NCBI GenBank assembly: GCA_016710365.1 | Contig: JADJVW010000022.1 | Location: 6,678-70,677 of the forward strand | Direction: 5' to 3' | Source of the DNA: Candidatus Caldilinea saccharophila | Lineage (GTDB): Bacteria > Chloroflexota > Anaerolineae > Caldilineales > Caldilineaceae | DNA length: 64,000 nt | In this document: in pieces, positions 42,491 to 52,636 of the stretch | Position numbering within the stretch: the first letter of the stretch is position 1 | How the letters are laid out: each line of letters starts with the position of its first letter | Notes under the pieces: generated by a model | Told to the model about the DNA's origin: nothing | Database searches by the model: none | What the model saw: the letters and a program-made list of their open reading frames with translations, nothing else | Made by a program: the position numbers and the translations under genes

Positions 42491-43459
42491 ATGAATTCAC
42501 AACCCGCAAGCAAAAATGGACCCGAACTGGCTGAGCCAGCCGGCTTTCCTGGACTTGACTACGACTTTCTGCGCTATATGGGCGTTCGCCCTGAAACCAT
42601 GCGCCAGATTCAGGATTTCTATTTTCCATACTTTGCCAATTGCGGCCGCGTGATCGATCTTGGGTGTGGCGACGGCGACTTCTTGGCGATGTTGCTCGAG
42701 CATGGGATTGAGGCGATCGGGGTGGATTCGGATGAAAAAACGTTCGAAGCAGGCAAGCAGAATGCGCTGCCGATCGTCAGACAGGATGTATTTGAGTTCC
42801 TGCATCAACAAGAGGAGGCAAGCGCGGATGGCATTTTTTGCGCCCATCTGGTCGAACACCTGCCTTATCCCAAAGTCATCGAGCTGATTCAGCACTCTTT
42901 CCGGGTGTTGCGTCCTGGAGGGCGCATCATTCTGGCGACGCCCAATGTCCGTTCGCTCTATTCGCACCTTGAAATGTTTTACATGCACTTTGGGCATATC
43001 AGTTTCTACCATCCAAAGTTGCTCTGCTTTTTTTTGGAACATGAAGGGTTTCGCCAAAGCGAAGAGGGCGAAAACACCACCACAGGCTCGCCGCTGCTGC
43101 CAGAGGTGCGCGCGTTCTTGCACCAGGTTGCGACCACACAAGCGGCCTTATCCTCTGCCCCTTCATCCTCGGGTGCAGAGGCGGGGGCTCCGTACAACCC
43201 GCCATCTTTTCACTATCGACATGAAATTCCGCCACAAGGAAAAGGCATCTTGAGGAAGGCCAGCTATCATCTGAAGCGCGTCTTGACCCGCTGGCTTGTG
43301 CAGCCGCTGACCGATGACCTGGCGCTTCAGGTAAGCGTTTTAGCCCTCCAGACAGGCGCGGCGCAAACCCAACAATCTCAACAGATAGCCGCGCTTGCCC
43401 GTTCCTTGCAGTCGCTCAACGGCGCTTTTGAATGTTACGCCACCGCCGTCAAGCCGTGA
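42491..43459 (+). CDS. Class I SAM-dependent methyltransferase, glycan-cluster type
   Basis: A 322-residue methyltransferase with motif I VIDLGCGDGDFLAMLLEHG (residues about 54-72), the acidic motif II VDSDEKTF, then DGIFCAHLVEHLPYPKVIEL and RPGGRIILATPNVRS. The C-terminal 100 residues are helical and polar (LRKASYHLKRVLTRWL). Such enzymes accompany glycosyltransferases and cap or decorate chains. The substrate is not predictable. It is the first gene of the operon behind the promoter at 42320; the Shine-Dalgarno sequence is weak. The glycosyltransferase gene starts 44 bases downstream. Confidence 0.86.
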   Translation: MNSQPASKNGPELAEPAGFPGLDYDFLRYMGVRPETMRQIQDFYFPYFANCGRVIDLGCGDGDFLAMLLEHGIEAIGVDSDEKTFEAGKQNALPIVRQDVFEFLHQQEEASADGIFCAHLVEHLPYPKVIELIQHSFRVLRPGGRIILATPNVRSLYSHLEMFYMHFGHISFYHPKLLCFFLEHEGFRQSEEGENTTTGSPLLPEVRAFLHQVATTQAALSSAPSSSGAEAGAPYNPPSFHYRHEIPPQGKGILRKASYHLKRVLTRWLVQPLTDDLALQVSVLALQTGAAQTQQSQQIAALARSLQSLNGAFECYATAVKP

Positions 43460-43503
43460 GCCAACAGGTGGGTGACGAGACAATCGGCCTGAGCGACGTT
43501 GCT

Positions 43504-45710
43504 ATGAATGCGCCTACAACAATTTCTGCTTTTCATCGTATTTTCACCATGATGATTGACTTCGTTGCACCGCCCCTGAGCATCCGCCGCCAGTTCCTCC
43601 AATTGATACAAGTAGCCTGGTCGCTCGGATGGCGCGAGGGGGGTGGCGTCGCGCTGGAGCGCATCCATGAGGCAATCGTCTGCTACCGACGCACCGGCAG
43701 CCTGATCATCCCGCCGCCGCCTCCCCGCCCGTTTATACGTATGCAGAGTGGATTGCCGATCACGAACCTGCGCCAGAGACGCTTGCCGCACAGCGCGCGG
43801 CGGCTCAACAATTCGCCTACCAACCACTGATCACGCTGATCATGCCTGTTTATAACCCACCAGTAGAAGTTTTCGACCTTGCCGTTCGCTCCGTGCAGCA
43901 GCAGACTTACCCGCACTGGCAGTTGTGTCTGGCGAATGGCGGCGACGATTCCGCGATCCGTGCGTATATCGACCGGCTCGCAGCCCAAGAGCCGCGGGTG
44001 CGGACGGCGCACCTCGCCCAAAATTTGGGGATTTCCGGTAATTCTAACGCAGCGTTGAAAGTGGCAGAGGGGGAATTTGTCAGCTTTTTCGATCATGACG
44101 ACAAACTTGCCCCCACGTTGCTCTTTGCGGTGGTAGCGGAGCTTAACCGAGATTCTGCAATCGACATTATTTACTTCGATGAAGACAAAATCTCGGCCGA
44201 CGACCGCGAGCGCAGCGAGCCGTGGCTCAAACCGGCCTGGTCGCCAGACATGATGTTGTCGGTCAATTTGGTCGGACACGGCATCTTTCGGCGTAGACTG
44301 GTCGAGGAAGGCGGGGGCTTTGATCCTGCCACGGATGGCGCGCAGGATTGGGATCTGGCGTTGCGGTGCTCGCTGCGCGCCGGCAAGATCGTTCATATTC
44401 CGCAAATCCTGTATCACTGGCGCAAGATCCCAGGTTCAGCGGCAGTCGATGCGCAGGCCAAACCGTATGCGTTTGCGGCGCAGACGCGCGCGCTGCAAAA
44501 ACATCTTACCGCGCTTGGCGCCGCCGGCGCCACTGTCAGGCTCACATCGGCCGGCGCGCGTGTCGACTTTCCGGCGCGGGATGCAAAAATCTCGATCATC
44601 ATTCCCACCAAAGATCAATTCCACTTCATCCAGCGATGCGTCTCTTCCCTGCTGCACAAGACGCATTACCCTAACCTCGAGATCATCGTGATCGATACCG
44701 GCAGTACGGAGCAGGCAGTGCTTGCCTACTACGAAGAGCTGGCGCATGAACCACGCGTCCATTTGGTGCACTATCAGGAAGATTTCAACTACTCGCGCGC
44801 CAACAATATTGGGGTGCAGCACGCAAGCGGAGATGTGTTCTTGTTTCTCAACAATGACACCGAAGCGATAGAACCGGACTGGCTGGAGACGATGGCCGGG
44901 TGGGCGCTGCGCAAAGAAATCGGCGTCGTCGGCGCAAAATTGCTGTACGACGATGGCTCGATTCAACACGGCGGCGTCGTGATTGGTCTGGAGGGAGTTG
45001 CCAGCCATATCTTCGGCGGTATGCACGAAGGGCAGTTTGGGGTGTTTGGCTCGACTGAATGGGTGCGCAACTATATGGCGGTCACCGGCGCTTGCCTCAT
45101 GCTGCGCCGCGATGTGTTCGAGCGCATCGGCGCGTTTGACGAAGAGTATAGACTGACCTTCAGCGATGTCGAGTTATGTTTGCGCGCGTTGGCGTCCGGC
45201 TATCGTAATGTGTGGTTGCCGTTTGTGCGGATGCTCCACCACGAAGGTGGCACGCGCGGGTACTACATGCCCAACGACGATATTGTGCGCGTCAACCAGC
45301 AGATGTGGCAGCTTGTGTTGGCCGGGGATCCCTACTTTCATCCTGCCCTCTCCTCGGTGCAGCGCCAGCCGACGCTCGCTTCGCCGACGACAAAGACGCG
45401 CTTCCAGATTTTTTATGAACTCCTCGACTACGTCGAACTGCTCCCCGCGCCGCCCCTCTCTGCTGAGTCGCACCAGGGCGCGCGCTCGGATCAGGCAAAT
45501 GACAGCGCCCCCCAACCAATAGACGCCGCTACCGTGACAGCCGTTATGCAGCAAATCCAGGCGCAGGCGGCCTCATCTAGCCGCGTCACGTATAAGCTCG
45601 TTGACCGTGACGCGCCGGCGATTCAAATGGAAATTCGTGACGATTCAGGCGCAACCGAAACGGTCAAACAATGGCACGCGGATGACGCGGATCAGGCAGA
45701 TTTTCGCTGA
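43504..45710 (+). CDS. Two-domain GT2 glycosyltransferase (N-terminal frameshift)
   Basis: A protein of about 735 residues when ATG 43504 is joined to the main frame near 43725 (CCGCCGCCTCCCCG run); as sequenced, the main frame starts at 43842. Two GT-A domains are arranged in tandem: PLITLIMPVYNPPVEVFDLA with the metal-binding YFDEDK, and AKISIIIPTKDQFHFIQRC with FLNNDTEAIEPDWLE. After the second catalytic domain comes TGACLMLRRDVFERIGAFDE. Such bifunctional enzymes add alternating sugars in O-antigen- or rhamnan-like polymers. The last residues (WHADDADQADFR) and the stop are encoded by a repeat resembling the ATCCGTGG family (45677-45740). Confidence 0.82.
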
Positions 45711-45740
45711 TCGCATCCGCAGCTATCTGCCGAATCCGCG
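45677..45740. repeat. Diverged repeat of the ATCCGTGG family, copy D
   Basis: It reads cgcggatgacgcggatcagg at the left and atctgccgaatccgcg at the right, an imperfect inverted repeat. It overlaps the 3' end of the GT2 gene and supplies its stop codon. Confidence 0.5.
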
Positions 45741-45850
45741 TACGCCGCAGAATACGTAACTGGGCGATATTTCAGGGCGCTTTACTCGACAGTCGGTCAG
45801 TTAAAGCGCAAGTCAGCCTGTGGAAGTAGGCCCCAAAGGGAGAGTTGTTG

Positions 45851-46722
45851 ATGAAATTTCTTCGCCGTATCGCCGAAAAAGCCGGCGTGTTGGGCAGCCG
45901 GACAGGTTCACCTGCTGCGACCGCCATTGTGCGTCCCGCCAGGCCGTCAACGATCATTACTTGACCTCAGCGCCAAGTGACCAGAATGCCATCGACATCT
46001 TTGCAGGCGAATGGTCGTCGAAGTTTCCGGCCTCGTTCGCCGATCTGAAGGCGGGCGCCATCCCGATGTTTGAGGATGATCGCATCCACTGGTTTGCTTC
46101 AGAGATCAACGGCTTTCAACAGCAACAGGTGCTCGAGTTGGGGCCGCTCGAAGGTGGGCACTCCTACATGCTTGACCGGATGGGCGCGCAATCGGTGACG
46201 GCCATTGAATCGAACACGCACGCCTATCTGCGCTGCTTGATTGCCAAAGAAATTTTGGGCATGCCGAGCGTGCGCTTTTTAGCGGGCGACTTCATGGCCT
46301 ATTTGCGTGGCCCAGACTGTCCTCACTACGATATCGGCCTGGCCAGCGGCGTGCTCTATCACATGACCAACCCCGTTGAGATGATCAGCCTGCTGGCAGA
46401 ACATTGTGAGAAGCATCTATTGTTTTGGACGCACCATTACGACGCGGTTTGGGCCAAAACGCCGGCTGGACAGGAGCATCTTACGTCGGCTGAGAGCGTT
46501 GAATATGCAGGCTTCCGCTGCACCTTGCACCGCTACGAATATAACAATGCGCTCGATTGGGGCGGCTTTTGCGGCGGACCGCGTCCTCATTGCTACTGGA
46601 TAGAGCGCGAGGAGCTACTTGCCTGCCTGCGTTTCTTCGGCTTCCCACAGATCCGAATCGGTTGCGACGATCCCAATCATCCACACGGTCCGGCTTTTGC
46701 CCTGGTCGCGAGCAGGGCATGA
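45851..46722 (+). CDS. Class I SAM-dependent methyltransferase (N-terminal frameshift)
   Basis: A methyltransferase of about 290 residues, with LELGPLEGGHSYMLDRMGAQ as motif I (about residues 97-116), VTAIESNTHAYLRC as motif II and DIGLASGVLYHMTNPVEMIS. It resembles enzymes found in surface-polysaccharide clusters. ATG 45851 has GGGAGAG directly upstream and a plausible N-terminus (MKFLRRIAEKAGVLGSR), but its frame meets a TGA near 45963; shifting one base near 45910 connects it to the main frame (CDRHCASRQAVNDHYLTS). The main frame itself is open from 45820 without a good start. It belongs to the second glycan operon. Confidence 0.78.
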
Positions 46723-46798
46723 CGCAAAGCGCGATCAATGATGCGCCGATGATGCAAGGTCAGTTTGCCTTTCAGAAGACTCGCGTAAGGACTACACC

Positions 46799-48220
46799 GT
46801 GCAATTCTGGCTGAGTCGGCGACCTGCCCTTCTGCTTTTTCTCATCACTTTTGCTGTTTATGCGCTACTCGTCCTTTTTTTCTCGCGCCCGCCTGGCATG
46901 AGCATGACCAACGGGGACGAGCCGCACTATCTATTGCAGATGCACAGCCTGCTCGTTGACCATGACTTGGAAGTGCAAAACAACTACGCAAATCTCGACT
47001 ACCGCGAATTTTTTGTCGGGGAAACCCTCAACGTCGGCGCATATCTTTATCGGTACCACGGTCGAACCATCCGCCACCATTTTTCACTGGGCATGCCATT
47101 GCTGCTAACGCCGGCCTACGCTCTTGGCCGGCGGGTCGGGGTGCAATTGCTGCTGGCGCTGTTGACGGCGGGCGGCATGAGTTGTCTGTTGCTGGTGGCG
47201 CGACGCTTTATGCCGCCCTCGATTGCTTTTGCCAGTGTGCTCCTCTGTGCACTACTCTACCCCATCGTCATTTACAGCCATCAGATCTATCCCGAAACGA
47301 TCGTGATGGCGCTGGTTGCGTTTGTGCTGGCGCAGACGCTTGCCGTTAGCGAGGCGCGGTTGCGGCGGCGGGCCGTGCTGGTCGGCGTCGCGGTCGGGGT
47401 CATGCCCCACTTTCAGAACAAGTTTATTTTGCTTTCAGCGTTGCTCTTTGCCTTCTTTCTGTGGAGCACGCGAACTGACCTGAAAACGGCGCTGCGTTGG
47501 TCGTTGCCGCCGATCGTGCTGCTGGCTGCGGGTCACCTGGCGTGGGCGTACGTCATTTATGGCGAACTGGGGCGCAGCGCGCTCATCTCGCCGGGGTACC
47601 CGCTGCTCGTGGATGCGCGGATCGACGACGGCGTCCTGGGGCTGTGGTTCGATCAGGAAGTGGGGCTCGGCTTTTACGCGCCCCTTTATTTGATGGCGCT
47701 GCCTGGCGCCATCATTCTGTTGCGTCAGCCGCAGCGACGCGCAGCTACCTGCTGGCTTGTCATCATCTACACCAGTTTTCACCTGCTGAGCGGCGCCTAT
47801 TATGACTGGCCCGCGGGGCTTTCGCCCGCGCCGCGCTATCTGATCCCGGTCATCCCAGTGCTGGTGATCTTTGTCGGCGCCGCGCTGGAATGGCTCCTCC
47901 GTCGCGGTCAGTTCCTCCAGCCTTTGCTGCTGACGCTCATCACCGTCTACTTCACTTATCTGATTCTTTTTGTACAGCGCGCCTATATGTTTCCCTTTTA
48001 TATCGGCACTAACTCTATCCTGCGCGAACATTTCCGCGCCAACCATCTGATCATCTGGTTGACTACCTGGCTGCCCTCCTTTCTACGCGCCCCCGAAACC
48101 GCTTACGTCAGCCTGGCGATCGTGGGGATCATCTTCCTGACCGGCATGGCCATCTTGATCCCAGTGAACCGGTTGCTCATCGCTGCGTTGAACAGGCCCA
48201 CAGATCGAACTGATGCGTAG
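46799..48220 (+). CDS. Polytopic GT-C glycosyltransferase-like membrane protein
   Basis: A 473-residue protein with about 11 membrane helices. The first luminal loop carries the acidic motif SMTNGDEPHYLLQMHSLLVD, the GT-C signature position, followed by RTIRHHFSLGMPLLLTPAYA. It probably transfers a sugar from a polyprenyl-phosphate donor outside the cytoplasmic membrane. Start GTG 46799 (MQFWLSRRPALLLFLI) fits the first helix; no other start is better. It is the last gene of the glycan operon. Unlike the GT39-like proteins in 13.7-25.1 kb, it lacks the C-terminal beta domain. Confidence 0.75.
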   Translation: MQFWLSRRPALLLFLITFAVYALLVLFFSRPPGMSMTNGDEPHYLLQMHSLLVDHDLEVQNNYANLDYREFFVGETLNVGAYLYRYHGRTIRHHFSLGMPLLLTPAYALGRRVGVQLLLALLTAGGMSCLLLVARRFMPPSIAFASVLLCALLYPIVIYSHQIYPETIVMALVAFVLAQTLAVSEARLRRRAVLVGVAVGVMPHFQNKFILLSALLFAFFLWSTRTDLKTALRWSLPPIVLLAAGHLAWAYVIYGELGRSALISPGYPLLVDARIDDGVLGLWFDQEVGLGFYAPLYLMALPGAIILLRQPQRRAATCWLVIIYTSFHLLSGAYYDWPAGLSPAPRYLIPVIPVLVIFVGAALEWLLRRGQFLQPLLLTLITVYFTYLILFVQRAYMFPFYIGTNSILREHFRANHLIIWLTTWLPSFLRAPETAYVSLAIVGIIFLTGMAILIPVNRLLIAALNRPTDRTDA

Positions 48221-48398
48221 CGCCCATCTCTCTGCGCGGCGCCTACCCCAATGCGTTCAACATAGATACAGTCAGGCAGACGCAGGTCAGTCGATTTACG
48301 CGCGTCAACTGGGCGGTGCATTTCCGTAGCTGTAGAATCCATCAAATACCAAAATTTTGATTTACTATTTGCCGGATGTGCGCGCTCTGTTGAGCCAA

Positions 48399-48404
48399 TA
48401 TAAT
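48399..48404 (+). promoter_or_regulatory. Possible -10 element of the FG-GAP protein gene
   Basis: TATAAT, 63 bases before the ATG at 48467. No good -35 is seen at 16-18 bases. The rest of the gap 48221-48466 holds no gene. Confidence 0.4.
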
Positions 48405-48466
48405 GATATGATGTCCGCACGTTTGGTTCTGGCTATTTGCAGTAGCCAGTTTTTCGAGGAGGGTTT

Positions 48467-50459
48467 ATGTTGCAATGGTCCCCATTACCCCGCTGCAAGT
48501 CTGTATGCATCAGCCTGCTGTTGCTGGTGAGCCTGCTCGCAGGCAGTCCGCTGACAGCGCAAGCGCAGCCGGAAACCCCGGCCGCGCTTGCTTTTACGTC
48601 CACCAATGTGAAGCTTTCCGGCGGTCTTGTCATTCACTCATCGCCCACCCTGGCGGATTTGACCGGCGACGGCCTGCCCGAAATCCTGATCGGTACGACC
48701 GCGCAGAACGGGGCGAGCAGCAACCAGCCCAATCGACCCATGTATCTCACTGCGCTGCGCAGCAATGATACTATTTTGTGGTCGGCGCCAGTCGACGCGC
48801 CGATCAATTCCAGCCCGGCAGTCGCCGACATCGATGGCGATGGACAGCCTGAGGTGTTGGTCACGACCGGCGGTGATGTCAGCGACCGCAAACGGCAAGG
48901 CAGCTTGATGGCCTTCGACCGCTCCGGCAATCTGCGCTGGCGCTTCACCACGCTCGATGATGTTCCCAAAGATGGAAATCCTGACGGCGCCTTCTCCTCG
49001 CCTACCCTGTGTGATGTCGATGGCGATGGCAAGCTGGAGATTGTGTTTGGCGGCTGGGACAGGCAGATTTATCTTATCAACCACGACGGCTCCCCGCGCT
49101 GGAACAATCTGAACAGCTATCCAAACACACCGGCGCGTCCTGGCTATCATAACGCCGACACGGTTTGGTCCACCGCAGCGTGCGCAGACTTGAATAACGA
49201 CGGCAAGAACGAGATTATCATCGGCGCCGACATCACCGGCGGCGGCCGTCTGCCCGACGGCACGCGCACCCAAAATGGCGGCTTCCTGTATGTGTTCGAC
49301 GGGAACGGCAATGTGCTGGTGCGGCGCTTCCTCGACGAAGCCATCTTTTCCTCGCCGGCTGTGGCCGATCCTGGATAACGACGGCGTGCTCGAAATTGTG
49401 GTTGGAACAAGCTATTACTGGTGGAATGAATCCGGCCGCAGTAAGACCAACTACGTCTACGCGTTTCGCACCGAGAAAGTTTTCAGTGCTCTGCCTTACG
49501 CGGACCCGGCCAAATTGCCGAACGCGCCGGGCTGGCCGCAGACCACCCCCTACCCTGGCTTCAGCTCGCCCGCAATCGGCGATCTGGACAACGACGGCGA
49601 CCTGGAAGTCGTGATCGCCGCGGGGAATCCATTTGCCGCGACAGGGGATGCGATCCCCGGCGCCGGCATGGTGCACGCCTGGCATCATAACGGCGCACCT
49701 GTGGCCGGTTGGCCCATCAACGCCAAGAACGAAGCCAATATGGATGCAACGATTTTCGGGTCTCCCGTTATCGCTGACTTGGACGGAGACGGCGCGCAGG
49801 AAGTGCTCGTTGCCATGGTCTGGGATATTCATGTTTACGGCGCAAATGGCGCGCTGAAAACCCGTCTGAAGACAATGTACACTGTGGCCTCCACCCCGGC
49901 AGTGGGGGACACCGATGGCAATGGCAAGGCCGACGTTTTCATCGGGGGCAGCCACGCGCAGGGCGATCCATCTTCCGGCTACTTGTGGCATTTCAAATCG
50001 ACGAGTGGATCGCTTGGCGCGGCGCCCTGGCCTATGTTCCATCGTAGCGCAACCCTGGATGGTTATTACGCAGTCGCCCGGCCACCTGAAGTGTCGTTGC
50101 TGACGAATAGCCTCTTGCTCCTGGCCGATATCAACATCCCGGCACAGAGAAGAGAAATTAAAATCACCATCAGTCTGATGAACTCTGGGGGCAGCCCCAT
50201 GACTTGGTCCGCACAGCCCACCGGCGCCGCTTCCGCCTCTGTCAAGGTTTCCCCCGCAAGTGGAGAATTGCAGCCCGGCGGCTCGGTTGCGCTGGAGGTT
50301 ACGATCAACACGAGCAACCTGGATGAAGGCACGCACGATTTGGGCGCGATCCAGATCGATGCCGGGGGCAATGGCAGCGCGCTGCCTGCGGTGCAGGTGC
50401 CGGTCTCGGTCTATGTAGGAGCCGTGGAATACCAATACTTGCCGATTACCCGCCGGTAG
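48467..50459 (+). CDS. Secreted FG-GAP/VCBS beta-propeller protein (one frameshift)
   Basis: A secreted protein of about 663 residues after removing one C in a GATCC run near 49370. The signal peptide (CISLLLLVSLLAGSPLTAQA) follows ATG 48467 with a strong GGAGGG. Eight calcium-binding FG-GAP loops are visible: DLTGDGLPEI, DIDGDGQPEV, DVDGDGKLEI, DLNNDGKNEI, DLDNDGVLEI, DLDNDGDLEV, DLDGDGAQEV and DTDGNGKADV. They form an integrin-alpha-like seven- or eight-bladed propeller. A C-terminal Ig-like domain of about 110 residues follows (PASGELQPGGSVALEVTINT). The role is probably surface adhesion or carbohydrate binding; this is inferred from the fold. Confidence 0.85.
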
Positions 50460-50471
50460 TGTGTAGCGCCC

Positions 50472-50541
50472 TGCCGGCCGAACTACCAGCCCGATGTGTC
50501 TGGCGGCCACAACCGCTGTCACGCTGGTAGTTCGGCCGGCA
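50472..50541. repeat. 18-bp perfect inverted repeat after the FG-GAP gene
   Basis: Arms tgccggccgaactaccag and ctggtagttcggccggca are exact complements around a loop of 33 bases. The repeat begins 12 bases after the FG-GAP stop and may terminate it. A further inverted repeat sharing TGCCGGC follows at 50725. Confidence 0.8.
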
Positions 50542-50724
50542 AGGATCGCCGTGCAGATTACGGCGGTGCTTGCTACAGTTGCTTTCGACTGGATAGTGAA
50601 GGTGGTGTTTTCTAACGAGGATAGGGCCGCGACCGAGGAGCGACTGGCAATCTTCGATGGTTTGCGGATGCCAATCGCACTACGTTCGATGGGCGCATCT
50701 GCTCAGAAGCAGCGCAGAAATAAG

Positions 50725-50770
50725 TAGCTGCCGGCACGACCCTCCGTTAAGAAGTTCGTGCCGGCAGCTA
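50725..50770. repeat. 15-bp inverted repeat before the tRNA-Gln remnant
   Basis: Arms tagctgccggcacga and tcgtgccggcagcta are exact complements around a loop of 16 bases. The gap 50460-50956 contains these repeats and the tRNA fragment; I see no convincing gene in it. Confidence 0.75.
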
Positions 50771-50818
50771 ACAGAAACCTCCACAACCAAACAGTGAAAC
50801 TACTGGGTTGCATCGGTT

Positions 50819-50862
<44 letters not shown>

Positions 50863-50956
50863 AAACCGCCCAAACTCGCCGGAAAACGCCTGACGCCCGG
50901 CGCGATAGGGGCGATTTCTCTCTGAAGAACGCCTGCCTCGAAATCGAACCCTGATC

Positions 50957-51304
50957 ATGGAACGCGAAGAAACCCTGGTCGAAATCGTCGGCCGCCTCGA
51001 AAAAGCCACCGGCCGCCTCGAAACCCTCATCGACGGCAACGTCACCCTCGGCTACCCCGGCCTGGCCGCCGAAGTGCGCCGCCTGCGCGCCGAACTCGAC
51101 GAAATGCGCAACCGACAGGTCTCCCTCTGGCAGTGGGTCACCGGCTACATCCTCTTCGTCATCTCCTTCGGCCTCATCGCCATCGACGAACTCCAGGCCG
51201 CCCTCGAACTCACCCGCACCGCCGCCTTCGTCGGCGGTGGCTTCATGCTCATCCTCTCCTGCGGCTTCTTCCTCTCCGGCCTCGGCTGGATCCGCTGGCG
51301 GTAG
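50957..51304 (+). CDS. Small coiled-coil protein with two membrane helices (first gene of the tail cassette)
   Basis: A 115-residue protein. Its N-terminal 65 residues form a predicted coiled coil (VEIVGRLEKATGRLETLIDG, EVRRLRAELDEMRNRQVSLW). Two membrane helices follow (QWVTGYILFVISFGLIAID and AAFVGGGFMLILSCGFFLSG), and the tail ends WIRWR. This size and layout occur in phage holin-like or XhlA-like lysis proteins and in unknown phage membrane proteins; no family can be fixed. Codons end largely in C, as in the tail genes that follow. It lies between the tRNA remnant and the first tail-completion gene. Confidence 0.55.
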   Translation: MEREETLVEIVGRLEKATGRLETLIDGNVTLGYPGLAAEVRRLRAELDEMRNRQVSLWQWVTGYILFVISFGLIAIDELQAALELTRTAAFVGGGFMLILSCGFFLSGLGWIRWR

Positions 51305-51355
51305 GGCCGCCCTCTCCGTACAGACGCAACACCTTGCGTCTCTACCAGGATCACC

Positions 51356-51586
51356 ATGACCCGACGCCAACAACAGCGCATCCAACACCTCGGCGAACTC
51401 CAACTCTGCCTCACGCGCGCCTTCGACGCCTACATCGCCGAATGCAACGAAACCCTCGCCCGCCTGCCCCTCGGCGCCCAGCGCGAAATCTGGGAGATCG
51501 AAATCGACATCCAGCACCGCCATGGCCAGTCTATGACCCGCCAGGTGCAAACCTGGCTCGACGAAGCCGGAGCAGCCACCCCATGA
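51356..51586 (+). CDS. Small phage protein of unknown function
   Basis: A 76-residue hydrophilic protein (MTRRQQQRIQHLGELQLCLT, then IEIDIQHRHGQSMTRQVQTW) that I do not recognise. The stop overlaps the start of the next small ORF (ATGA at 51583-51586). The same overlap style links 51583, 51690, 52220 and 52633, which argues that all are real genes of one translationally coupled series. Position just upstream of head-tail completion genes suggests a structural or assembly role. Confidence 0.55.
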   Translation: MTRRQQQRIQHLGELQLCLTRAFDAYIAECNETLARLPLGAQREIWEIEIDIQHRHGQSMTRQVQTWLDEAGAATP

Positions 51587-51693
51587 TCGAACAACGCATG
51601 GCCAACTGCATCCAGGAATGGATCGACCACACCAGCGGCAAACCCGTCGAAATTCTCAGCCAACTCGACCAGCAACAGCCACCACACCCATGA
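51583..51693 (+). CDS. Very small ORF (36 residues) in the coupled series
   Basis: Encodes MIEQRMANCIQEWIDHTSGK and a further 16 residues ending PPHP. It has no recognisable domain. Support comes from context: an ATGA overlap at both ends with the flanking genes. It is the shortest gene of the cassette and could be only a translational relay. Confidence 0.4.
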   Translation: MIEQRMANCIQEWIDHTSGKPVEILSQLDQQQPPHP

Positions 51694-52223
51694 CAGCCCC
51701 AAAACGGCGCACCCGCAACCGCATCCTCACCAAGGTCGACGAAAACGTCACCGCCGCACTCAAAGACCTCCAAATCTCCCTGCGCGGCCCTGGCGTCGCC
51801 CGCGCCCTCCACGCCGGCGCCGACATGATCGCCCAGGCCGCCCGCCCCAACGCCCCCAAAGATAGAGGCCGGCTCAAGGCTGGCGTCTACACCGCCTCCA
51901 TCCTGCGTAACGAGTTTAGGCCGCTGGTGCGTCTGCGCACCGGCCAGCCCCTCAACAGCCCCCTCAAATTCCCCCCACGCCCCCGCCAGGCCCTGGTCTG
52001 GTCCAGCGTCTTCTACACCCGCTTCATCGAACGCGGCCGCAAGCCCCAAGGCCGCGCACTCGGCCCTGCCCTGCCCCAACGCATCGGCAAACAGCGCGCG
52101 GTCGGTCGCATCCGCAAACGCCCCTTCTTCCAAAGCGCCAAACGCCGCATGCGCAAACCCGCCGCCGAAGAAATCAGCCGCCGCATGAAACAACTTATCG
52201 AGGAGGCATGGCAACGCCCATGA
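51690..52223 (+). CDS. HK97 gp10-like tail-completion protein
   Basis: A 177-residue protein of the HK97 gp10 family, which closes the head-proximal end of siphophage tails. Characteristic parts: an N-terminal helix (VDENVTAALKDLQISLRGPG), the conserved block AARPNAPKDRGRLKAGVYTA, the beta part VWSSVFYTRFIERGRKPQG and the helical ending RPFFQSAKRRMRKPAAEEIS. Start ATG 51690 overlaps the previous stop; the ORF's earlier ATG at 51618 lies antiphase to the series. The gp10 family is expected between head and tail genes, but no head gene precedes it here. Confidence 0.8.
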   Translation: MTAPKRRTRNRILTKVDENVTAALKDLQISLRGPGVARALHAGADMIAQAARPNAPKDRGRLKAGVYTASILRNEFRPLVRLRTGQPLNSPLKFPPRPRQALVWSSVFYTRFIERGRKPQGRALGPALPQRIGKQRAVGRIRKRPFFQSAKRRMRKPAAEEISRRMKQLIEEAWQRP

Positions 52224-52636
52224 TCGAACAACGCATCATCACCCTCCTCCACAACAACCCCACCCTCGTCGCCGCCGTCGGCGACCACATCTACCCCGTC
52301 GCCCTGCGCCAGGGCAGCCCCCTCCCCACCCTCGTCTACCGCCGCCTCTCCAGCGACCCCGAATACACCCTCGCCGGCCGCGCCGGCTGGCGCAACGCCA
52401 CCCTCCAAATCGCCTGCTGGGCGCAAGAATACGCCGAAGCCAGAGCACTCGCCGAAACCATCCGCCAAACCCTCGACGCCTACAGCGAACCCAGCCCCGT
52501 CGGCCCCCTCCGCTTCGTCAGCGTCGCCGACAGCGCCGACGAATACATCGCCGAACTCGACGCCTTCGGCTGCGTCGTCACCCTCACCATCGACTACGAC
52601 GACGAAGCCCCCATCCCACAGGAGCCCACACCATGA
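52220..52636 (+). CDS. DUF3168 tail-terminator-like protein
   Basis: A 138-residue protein of the DUF3168 (gp17-like) family that forms the ring ending the tail tube: IEQRIITLLHNNPTLVAAVG, then HIYPVALRQGSPLPTLVYRR and LQIACWAQEYAEARALAETI, with the ending DAFGCVVTLTIDY. ATG 52220 (ATGA with the gp10-like stop) is preferred to ATG 52208, as the pattern holds through the series. It is coupled again to the next gene (ATGA at 52633). Confidence 0.8.
   Translation: MIEQRIITLLHNNPTLVAAVGDHIYPVALRQGSPLPTLVYRRLSSDPEYTLAGRAGWRNATLQIACWAQEYAEARALAETIRQTLDAYSEPSPVGPLRFVSVADSADEYIAELDAFGCVVTLTIDYDDEAPIPQEPTP

Noticed and set aside
49233..50522. 429-codon minus-strand frame opposite the FG-GAP gene
   Set aside because: Antisense shadow; the plus strand encodes eight regular calcium-binding loops.
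50494..50727. Small ORF between the FG-GAP gene and the tRNA remnant
   Set aside because: It starts inside an inverted repeat, lacks a ribosome binding site and shows no recognisable domain.
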